Shown here: positions 8,368 through 14,873 of the stretch, piece after piece | Numbering within the stretch: position 1 is the first letter of the stretch | How the letters are laid out: the number at the start of each line of letters is the position of its first letter | Source: Candidatus Eiseniibacteriota bacterium | Lineage (GTDB): Bacteria; Eisenbacteria; RBG-16-71-46; CAIMUX01 | DNA: 64,000 nucleotides | Direction of reading: 5' to 3' | NCBI GenBank assembly: GCA_016712505.1 | Contig: JADJQY010000005.1 | Span: 62,001-126,000, forward strand | The notes under the pieces: generated by a model | What the model was told of the DNA's origin: nothing | Databases searched by the model: none | What the model saw: only the letters and a program-made list of their open reading frames with translations | Made by a program: the position numbers and the translations under genes

Positions 8368-10893
8368 CTAGAACGTGCGCCAGCCGTCGAAGTAGGTGTC
8401 GCGATCCATGGTCATGCGTCGGAAGTCAGCCGTCTCGGGCTTGCTGTCGTCCGGACGGGGACGGGCGGTGAAGATCATCCGCTCCTTCCGATCCTGGGTG
8501 CGTCTCCACCACTCCCCGGCGTTCCGCAGCCGGAGGCGCAGACGGTACTCGCCATCCTGTCGTCCGGCGGCCGGAGAGAGATCAGCTCTGCGCGTGCCGC
8601 CGCGCCAGTAGGCTCCGATGCTGGCCGGGCTTTCGAGCCGCAGCGGACGGGTCAGGCGACTGTCCGCGCGGAGCCGATCGGTGGCAAAGAGATCGAACCG
8701 ATAGTTCGAAAGGTCGTAGGCATTGACCAGGAAGGCCGGCGCATTCACCTCGCGCCCGCGGGCCGCTCCGTCCTCCTCCACCCCGGGATTGGGCCCGGTG
8801 AGCGCTCGGACCTTGGCATCGCCGAAGCAATCGACGTAGCCGCCGCTGGTGGCAGCCAGCTCCAGCTCGAGCGTCACCTCGTTCGCGCCCGAGATCCAGG
8901 CCGGGTCGAACGGGATCCGGTACCACTGGGGGAAGAACTCGTAGCCGCATCCCGGGTGTCGACGTTGCACGAAGTTCTGGTAGTGGCGCTCTGCGGAGCG
9001 GAGCACCCGGTTCCAGCGGTCCTGCTGGTCGAAGAGGGCACGGTCGAGTTCGAAGTCGGTCGATCCGCTCGGGAGCTTCGGTTCGAAGCGCGCCGCCTCG
9101 TGACCGTTCACCCGCGCGACCAGGGTGTAACCGGGCTGGACCGAGGGAAGGAGGTCGGCGGCGATCTCCGCCCCCACGATCCCCTCCCAGCGGAGGTTCG
9201 GCGGGAGGGTGATCTTCTGCTCGATCCGGTCACCGACCCGCTCCAGACGCGCCACGAACCGATCGCCGTCCGGATCCGACCTTCGCTCTCCCCAGAGCAC
9301 TGCGGCGCAGAGGCCTGGAAACAGGAGCAGCGAGAGGAGGAGGCGCACGGTGGGAATGCGTTGGTGACGCCCGGCGCGAAAGAGCGCGAGGCCGAGGAGA
9401 GTCAGGGCGAGGAGTCCGAGGTTGAGCCGGAGCGCCGCCGCCACATCGTTCGAGACGGCCAGCAGGCTCCGCCACTGATCGCGTCCCACCAACAGGGCCA
9501 GAAGACCGGAGACCCCGGCGGCCCAGGCCTCGGGATGCGCGCGGAACGTCCGAAGGGCGGCGCCGAACCGCGTGGTCAGCACCTGCCGCTCGGCAATCAT
9601 CCAGTGCCCGAGCCCAAAGCAGACCAGCATCGCGTAGGGGAAGGCCAGCCCGACCACCGGAACGTTGTAGCGACTCACCAGGTGCGTCGCCCCATGCACC
9701 GCCGCGACGTAGAGCGCGATCGCCGCCGGCAGGAGTCCGCGCGGGCCGCGACGCAGCAGTGCCGCGGCTCCGATCAGCGCCAGCAGCGCGAGCAGTGGCT
9801 GCACGCGGGACGGAGGCGGCAGGGTCCCGAACCAGAAGCTCAAGTCTTGCTTCCACGCTGGATAAGTCCAGAACCACCGGAGCTTGGCCAGCATGAGGGC
9901 CACCATCCCGACCGGATGGGCCCGCACGGTCGACTCGAACGCCGCCTTGTACATCGGTCGGCGCTTTTCCTCCTTCGACAGTTCAGTGACACTGTCCAGC
10001 GCCTTGGCCAGCTCGGGCGTCCGCGCGTCGCCGATTCCGATGTTCTCGAATCCTTGATCCGGAACGTAGTTTCCCCGGTAGAGCCACATCTCCGTGTCGC
10101 CCGCCGAGCGCAACGGATCCGGATCCATCTTCGAGAGCCCGAGGAAGCCGTAGAACGGAGCGAGCGCGATCAGCAGCCCAGCCAGGCGCACTCCGAGGAA
10201 GCGCGGCCAACGCCCCCCCTTCCCCGCAGCCGCGAGGAAGCTCCAGAGGTCGAGCACGAGCAGCGGGAGGGCGGCAACGCGAAAGGTGGTCTTGGAAAGC
10301 ACCAAGAGCCCGAGCGCCGCCCCGCCCAGTCCGACCCGGATCGGCCGCGAATCCTCCCGCGTGGCATCGAGTCCGTAGGCGGCGAGGAGCGCGAAGAAGA
10401 TCATCGGCACCTCGGTCATGAGGGCCGTGGCGAAGTAGAGGTGCGCGGGCCAGAGGAGAAACAGCCCCCCGCTGGCCAATGCGACCTTCAGCCCGAAGTG
10501 TCGGCGCGCCCAGAGCACGAGGAGCGCCGCAGCCGCGGCGAAATAGCAGGCCGAGAGGGCGCGAGCCGCACTCACCGAGCCGCCGCTCAACCAGAAGGTG
10601 ACCGCGAGCGACCAGGAGTAGGTCGGCGTGTGCTGGAAGATCCACTCGTCCAGCCCGTAGCGCTCGAGTGCCGCCTGATCGAAGCCCCGGAAGAGCGCCG
10701 GGAGCGAAGTGCCCGGCTCGGAGAGGAAGAGCGCCAGTCCACGCCCGGTCCGCTCGTACTTGAGCGCGTCTCCGGCCAAGGGATAGAGCCGATCGGTCGG
10801 GCCGGAGAGGTTCGGCAACACGAGGAGCAGCGCCAGCAGCGCCACGCTGACCGGCGGCACCCAGGCGCGCCACGAGAGGATGGGGTTCTTCAT
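8368..10893 (-). CDS. GT-C fold membrane glycosyltransferase (ArnT/PMT-like)
   Basis: An 841-residue polytopic membrane protein. The N-terminal ~520 residues carry about ten hydrophobic helices. The first extracytoplasmic loop has AGDALKYERTG, where the Asp is placed like the catalytic acid of GT-C enzymes (GT39/GT83) that use polyprenyl-phosphate sugars. FATALMTEVPMIFFALLAAY and the following helices fit that family. The C-terminal third is soluble, extracytoplasmic and beta-rich, with no hit I can name. The ATG at 10893 lies about 13 bases beyond the predicted 3' end of RNase P RNA and has no Shine-Dalgarno. The acceptor is unknown. Confidence 0.75.
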   Translation of the reverse strand: MKNPILSWRAWVPPVSVALLALLLVLPNLSGPTDRLYPLAGDALKYERTGRGLALFLSEPGTSLPALFRGFDQAALERYGLDEWIFQHTPTYSWSLAVTFWLSGGSVSAARALSACYFAAAAALLVLWARRHFGLKVALASGGLFLLWPAHLYFATALMTEVPMIFFALLAAYGLDATREDSRPIRVGLGGAALGLLVLSKTTFRVAALPLLVLDLWSFLAAAGKGGRWPRFLGVRLAGLLIALAPFYGFLGLSKMDPDPLRSAGDTEMWLYRGNYVPDQGFENIGIGDARTPELAKALDSVTELSKEEKRRPMYKAAFESTVRAHPVGMVALMLAKLRWFWTYPAWKQDLSFWFGTLPPPSRVQPLLALLALIGAAALLRRGPRGLLPAAIALYVAAVHGATHLVSRYNVPVVGLAFPYAMLVCFGLGHWMIAERQVLTTRFGAALRTFRAHPEAWAAGVSGLLALLVGRDQWRSLLAVSNDVAAALRLNLGLLALTLLGLALFRAGRHQRIPTVRLLLSLLLFPGLCAAVLWGERRSDPDGDRFVARLERVGDRIEQKITLPPNLRWEGIVGAEIAADLLPSVQPGYTLVARVNGHEAARFEPKLPSGSTDFELDRALFDQQDRWNRVLRSAERHYQNFVQRRHPGCGYEFFPQWYRIPFDPAWISGANEVTLELELAATSGGYVDCFGDAKVRALTGPNPGVEEDGAARGREVNAPAFLVNAYDLSNYRFDLFATDRLRADSRLTRPLRLESPASIGAYWRGGTRRADLSPAAGRQDGEYRLRLRLRNAGEWWRRTQDRKERMIFTARPRPDDSKPETADFRRMTMDRDTYFDGWRTF

Positions 10894-10906
10894 CGAATCG
10901 AGATGG

Positions 10907-11329
10907 TCGGGCTCATGGGAAGCAGGTTGTAAGCCGAGTTCTGTTCCGCGCCGTACACGAGTGCCGTCGCGGGGTCGTCATTTCTCTCGCGCGGATGTTG
11001 CCATCCGCGTCCAGCAACCAACCCGGGAGTGTTGACGGGGCGGACCACCCCTCCTCCTCTATTCGGTCTTGCTCCAGGTGGGGTTTGCCGAGCTGCCCCG
11101 GTCGCCCGGGGCACTGGTGAGCTCTTACCTCACCGTTTCACCCTTACCGGAACGGCCGCACGAGGCGCCCGAACCGGCGGTCTGTTTTCTGTGGCACTTT
11201 CCTTGGGATCGCTCCCACTGGGAGTTACCCAGCACCCTGTCCTATGGAGCTCGGACTTTCCTCGGTGGATCGCCCCTCGGACGAGGGACACCCAACGCGA
11301 CGACCGCACCTGCTCCCCATGAGCCCGAT
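10907..11329 (-). ncRNA. rnpB: RNase P RNA (type A)
   Basis: The catalytic RNA of ribonuclease P, which matures tRNA 5' ends. Reading the minus strand, the universal blocks occur in order: GAGGAAAGTCCG and CATAGGACAGGGTG near the 5' end, ACAGAAAACAGACCGCC, GGTGAAACGG, a CACCAGTGCCCC block, AGCAAGACCGAATAG, AGAGAAATGACGACCCC, and ACAGAACTCGGCTTA near the 3' end. The ends are set by complementarity between about 11308-11329 and 10907-10927, which would form an unusually long P1 helix. The limits are good to a few bases. No clear -10/-35 is seen upstream, where a 15-bp tandem repeat lies. Confidence 0.95.
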
Positions 11330-11367
11330 CGTTCTCGCCCCGGTTCGCTCTGAGGCCCGACCGGGGT

Positions 11368-11412
11368 TGAACCAAACTAAGCTGAACCAAACTGGGCTGA
11401 ACCAAACCGGAT
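11368..11412. repeat. 15-bp tandem repeat, three copies, upstream of rnpB
   Basis: Three adjacent units of TGAACCAAACTRRGC type occupy the gap between the zinc-ribbon gene and rnpB. Units 1 and 2 differ at two bases and unit 3 diverges at its end. On the minus strand each unit contains TTGGTT, which resembles a -35 element, so the array might influence rnpB transcription. That is speculation. Confidence 0.8.
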
Positions 11413-11447
11413 CAGACGTGACCGCTGTGGCCCACGCCGGAGACGAC

Positions 11448-12155
11448 CTACAACTGCGACCAGACGACGATGCGCCCGCAACCTTCGCAGACCACCAGCG
11501 ACGCCGCCTTCTTCACCTCGTGCAGACGCTGCGGGGGAAGCTGGTAGTAGCAGCCGCCGCAGGAGCCGTTCTCCACGCTGGCCACGGCCAGATCTCCCTT
11601 GTTCTCCAGGATCCGCTCGTACCGCTTACGGATCGGCGGCTCGAGCTTCGCCACGAGCGCTACCCGGTGCGCCTCTCGTCCCTGAAGGGCTTCCCGCCGC
11701 TCGCCCAGTTCTCCGTCCAGCCGCGCCTTCACTTCGGCGAAGCGCTTTTCTTCCTGGGTCAGCAGGTCGCGGAGCTTTGCCGCCTCGGCCGTCAGCTGCT
11801 CTTCCTCCTGCAGGATCACCAGTCCGCGGTCCTCGTACTCGGCCGAGCGGCGACGCATCTCTTCCGCCTCGCGGCTCATCGCCTGGTACTCGGTCGTGTT
11901 CTTGACCCGGAACTGCTGCGCCTCGAGCTCGCGTCGACGCGCCTTGGCCAGATCCGAGTCGCGCTCCAGGGCGCGCCGTTCGCGCTGCGAGTCCTCCAGG
12001 CGCCGCTCGAGGTCGTCGAGAGTCGCCCGCTTGAGCTTGACCTCGCTCTCGTGCCGCGCCAACTCCCGCGGGATGTTCTGCACCCGATCGCGCACGCGGT
12101 GGCACTCGCGATCCGCCTCACTCAACTCCACCAGGATCCGGATTTGCGATTCCAT
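11448..12155 (-). CDS. Coiled-coil C4 zinc-ribbon protein (DUF164/CdsZ family)
   Basis: A 235-residue cytoplasmic protein starting at ATG 12155. Residues 1-175 form a long antiparallel coiled coil rich in Glu, Arg and Leu. The C-terminal ~55 residues form a C4 zinc ribbon with CGGC and CEGC knuckles (ENGSCGGCYYQLPP and VVCEGCGRIV). This matches the zf-RING_7/DUF164 family, found in most bacteria; proposed roles include regulation of secretion or translation, and none is firmly established. It ends about 120 bases before rnpB. Upstream is the group II intron, which separates it from the tRNA genes. Confidence 0.85.
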   Translation of the reverse strand: MESQIRILVELSEADRECHRVRDRVQNIPRELARHESEVKLKRATLDDLERRLEDSQRERRALERDSDLAKARRRELEAQQFRVKNTTEYQAMSREAEEMRRRSAEYEDRGLVILQEEEQLTAEAAKLRDLLTQEEKRFAEVKARLDGELGERREALQGREAHRVALVAKLEPPIRKRYERILENKGDLAVASVENGSCGGCYYQLPPQRLHEVKKAASLVVCEGCGRIVVWSQL

Positions 12156-12320
12156 GCTGGTCAAAGGTCCCCTTCGTCCGTCCCCCTGGAGGGGTCGCTC
12201 CACCGCGGCCCTACGCCGACGCCGGGGCGTCTCCACCACACATATCGAAGCAGGGTCGTCGAACACCGCCGTCGACTCGCTCTGGCCAAAATCGGGATAG
12301 GGGGTAGTCGGTGATCCCGG

Positions 12321-13725
12321 CTACTCCCCTCCCACACCACCGGACAAGCGGGTCCGCATCCGGCGGTTCGAGATGTTGAGGTCACGCACCGAGCGAAGGG
12401 AGCCTCGTTCGGTGAACCAGCGGTTGGGAATCGCGATGTGCAGCGCCATCGCCGAGTTCTTCCACCAGCGACGAGTGTTCGCCGCTACCTGGGCAGCGGC
12501 CGTGGGGCTCAGCCCGCGCGAGACTAGCTCGCGATGGGTCGTGCGTCCACGCTTCCACTGCTTCAGTTGGATCGCTCGGAGTCGGTGACGGATCCACTCA
12601 TCAAGCTCTCGGAAGACCTGTGGCGTCTCGGCCAGACGGAAGTATGCCTTCCACCCCAGCAGGTACGGCCGCAGCGTTCCGATCACTTGCTCCAGGCTCC
12701 GTCCTCCCAGGCGGCGGGTCATCGATCGCACCCGTTGCTTCATCGCGTTCAGAGCTTTCTCCGCGACGCGGACCCGGATTGTCTTTCCCGCGCCCCCAGA
12801 GGGAGAACCCGAGGAACTTCCGATCCCAGACCCGCGCCACCGCGCTCTTCGACTCGTTGATCCGAAGCTTGAGGTCGCCGTAAAGGCGACGCAGCAGAGC
12901 CATCACTCGCTCGCCCGCTCGCTTCGACCGCACATAGACGTTACCGTCATCGGCGTAGCGCACGAACGCATGACCCCGCTTCTCCAACTCCTTGTCCACT
13001 TCGTCGAGGAGCACATTGGCCAGGAGCGGTGAGAGAGGTCCTCCTTGCGGAGTCCCTTCGTGTCGCTCCATGACCACTCCTTGGATCATCACCCCTGCTT
13101 CCAGGTACCGGCGGACCAGCCGCAGCACCCGTCTGTCCTCGATCCGCTTCGCCAACCGTCCCATCAGGATGTCGTGGTTCACCCGGTCAAAGAACTTCTC
13201 CAGGTCCACGTCCACCACCCAGCGACGGCCTTCCTGGACGTACCTCTGCGCACGCCGTACGGCATCGTGCGCCCGGCGTCCCGGTCGGAACCCGTAGCTG
13301 TGATCGGAAAAGGTCGGATCGAAGATCGGTTGAAGGACTTGAAGCAGGGCTTGCTGGATGAGGCGGTCCACCACGGTCGGGATGCCAAGCTCACGCTCGC
13401 CACCGCCCGCCTTGGGGATGAGCTGCCGCTTGACTGGCTGCGGTCGGTAGGTGCCTGCCAGCAGTTGCTCGCGGACTCCTGCCCAATGTTCCTGTAACCA
13501 GGCCGGTAGCGCTTCCACCGTCATCCCGTCGATCCCGGGACTGCCCTTGTTTTCCCGAACTCGCTTGTACGCGGCCAGCATGTTGGGGCGGCTCACCGCC
13601 CGTTCCATGACTCCGCTCGCTCCTGAGCCCTCTTTCTCCTGAGGAGCCGTCGAGGTCTCCACGCTCCGTTCTACGCTCGGGGCTTCACCCCTACCCTCGA
13701 ACGGGAGCTCCAATTGCTCGGACAT
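12321..13725 (-). CDS. ltrA: Group II intron reverse transcriptase/maturase, frameshifted
   Basis: The intron-encoded protein would copy and help splice the intron RNA. The 5' frame (13725 to about 12785) contains the RT blocks: NKGSPGIDGMT, YRPQPVKRQLIPK, LGIPTVVDRLIQQALLQVL, SYGFRPGRRAHDAV, EGTPQGGPLSPLLANVLLDE and the active site FVRYADD. Frame is lost after KFLGFSLWGRGK by one extra base near 12783-12790. The other frame resumes exactly with the maturase domain (MKQRVRSMTRRLGG to RTRLSGGVGGE), ending at 12321. The C-terminal codons overlap domain V, as in related introns. No H-N-H endonuclease domain is present. The single extra base could be a real mutation or a sequencing error. Confidence 0.85.
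12336..12369 (-). other. Group II intron domain V
   Basis: On the minus strand this 34-nt segment begins GAACCGCCGG and ends CCGGTGGT, folding as a hairpin whose lower stem pairs those arms. The length equals that of canonical domain V. The upper stem ATGCG...CGCTT has one U-U mismatch where I would expect A opposite U. The segment also encodes the last residues of the maturase. Confidence 0.75.
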
Positions 13726-14143
13726 CTGTGACCTGACCTCTCCGATCCTCGGGAGCGAAAAGCTCTCCCTCTCGTTCGGCCCTTCGTCGCCTCGCGGCGA
13801 CTATTACGGCCTCGGCTGACTTCTCGCTCCGCCGATCGCTCGGCGTCGCCCTTTCAGGCGTGAAGCGAGATCTCCCCGGGTAAGAACACAGACCTTCCCC
13901 GCACCACCGCCGGATTTACGCCGCGTCCCTTTGGTCACGAAGGCTTCGCAATCAGTTGCTCGCTCGCCTCGGTCGGCTGCGCCTCGTATCCGGTTCTTGT
14001 CCATCGGCCCGCGGGTTCGTTCCACGCTTCCTTCAGACGGTCGGTCGCCCTTCCGCCCTTGCGCTTCACTTCCTTCGCTGTGACCTGCTCAGGAGAGGAC
14101 TCTCACCTCTAAGTCTGTGCCCATGCCGGGCGCACAACAGCGA

Positions 14144-14171
14144 AAGGGCGCGCCGGTTACGACGCGCCCTT
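14144..14171 (-). terminator. Hairpin terminator behind tRNA-Val, group II intron target
   Basis: A perfect 9-bp stem (AAGGGCGCG/CGCGCCCTT) with a ten-base loop, read on the minus strand about 105 bases downstream of tRNA-Val. The group II intron is inserted 8 bases after the stem. Joining the presumed exons would restore GCTGTTTTTGG, a five-U tract, which suggests an intrinsic terminator interrupted by the intron. Confidence 0.7.
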
Positions 14172-14276
14172 CTCGTTCCGGAGATCGCGTCTTCCCGGGA
14201 GCGTTCCGCGGCTCGCTCCCGTTCGACTGACGACCTCTCGCTTCACGTCCGATCCCGATCGAACCGGGACCGACAA

Positions 14277-14352
14277 TGGTGGGCGGAACAGGGATTGAAC
14301 CTGCGACCCCCGGCTTGTGATGCCGATGCTCTCCCAACTGAGCTATCCGCCC
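14277..14352 (-). tRNA. tRNA-Val (anticodon CAC)
   Basis: The minus strand gives a full cloverleaf. The acceptor stem is GGGCGGA/TCCGCCC, the D arm AGCTCAGTTGGGAGAGC, the anticodon loop ATCACAA with CAC at 34-36, and the T arm CAGGTTCAATCCCTG. The CCA end is encoded in the genome (ACCA). It lies 290 bases downstream of the other tRNA gene and the two are probably co-transcribed. Confidence 0.95.
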
Positions 14353-14486
14353 GAACTCGTCTCTGCTGGACCGGGTGCGTCCGATCCCTCTGCTGCGCTC
14401 GCCCGATGCGACCGGGATCGCGGGAGTCCCCGCGCCACCCGCCTGGGGGCAACCGCAGATCATTTCTACCCTACTCGAATTCCCTA

Positions 14487-14576
14487 CACTGCCTGAACAG
14501 CCTGCACTGCCTGAACAGCCTGCACCACCTGAACAGCCTGCACCACCTGAACAGCCTGCGCTACCTGTATAGCCTG
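14487..14576. repeat. 18-bp tandem repeat, five copies, between two tRNA genes
   Basis: Five consecutive 18-bp units, consensus CACCACCTGAACAGCCTG, fill much of the spacer between the two tRNA genes. The fifth unit is more diverged. There is no spacer between units, so this is a minisatellite and not a CRISPR. The rest of the 290-base gap shows nothing else. Confidence 0.9.
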
Positions 14577-14642
14577 CGGCGGACCTTCTGGCGTGCAACT
14601 GCCGAGCGAGGCTCACCGACTCCGGCCCCACCAAGTGCGATT

Positions 14643-14715
14643 TGGGCCCACTTGGATTCGAACCAAGGACCAACCAGTTATGAGCCGGCCGCTCTAACCA
14701 CTGAGCTATGGGCCC
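14643..14715 (-). tRNA. tRNA with anticodon CAT (Ile2 or elongator Met)
   Basis: The minus strand folds as a cloverleaf. The acceptor is GGGCCCA/TGGGCCC, the D arm AGCTCAGTGGTTAGAGC, the anticodon loop CTCATAA with CAT, and the T arm CTTGGTTCGAATCCAAG. CCA is not encoded. The D arm and the TTGGTC variable region look more like tRNA-Ile2 (lysidine-modified CAU) than initiator or elongator Met, but I cannot decide from the sequence. Confidence 0.9.
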
Positions 14716-14873
14716 TCGGGTCGAACCTGGCCGCGTCTCACACAACCTGCGAGCCGCCGTAGCGACCAGGGCCGGTAAACTACCAAAGCCGTTTCGGTCG
14801 GTCAACGCCCGGGCGCGCGAATCACCATCGCGGTCTCGCCCGCGCGACTCGACCCACTCCCCCGCATCGCGGA

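Larger units (their letters stand above)
12291..14135 (-). mobile_element. Group II intron with frameshifted reverse transcriptase
   Basis: A retroelement of about 1.85 kb on the minus strand. The 5' end is set by GTGCGCCCGGC beginning at 14135, which fits the GUGYG consensus. Domains I-III lie within 14135-13726, the intron-encoded protein at 13725-12321, a 34-nt domain V at 12369-12336, and a domain VI-like hairpin after it (GGGGAGTAG...CTACCCC). The 3' end is placed near 12291, where ...CCCGAT precedes TTTGG; this is less certain by a few bases. The 5' exon is the stem of a terminator behind tRNA-Val, the habitat typical of class C introns. An intron segment at 14074-14081 is complementary over 8 nt to the end of the 5' exon, a candidate EBS1-IBS1 pair. 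Confidence 0.88.

Noticed and set aside
10890..11114. 74-codon minus-strand frame ending in ATGA at the glycosyltransferase start
   Set aside because: It lies wholly inside RNase P RNA. The overlap style looks like coupling but is probably chance.
12780..12795. Programmed frameshift in the maturase
   Set aside because: No slippery heptamer or downstream structure is evident, and relatives encode the protein in one frame.
14487..14576. CRISPR-like array
   Set aside because: The units of 18 bp are contiguous without spacers and there are no cas genes.
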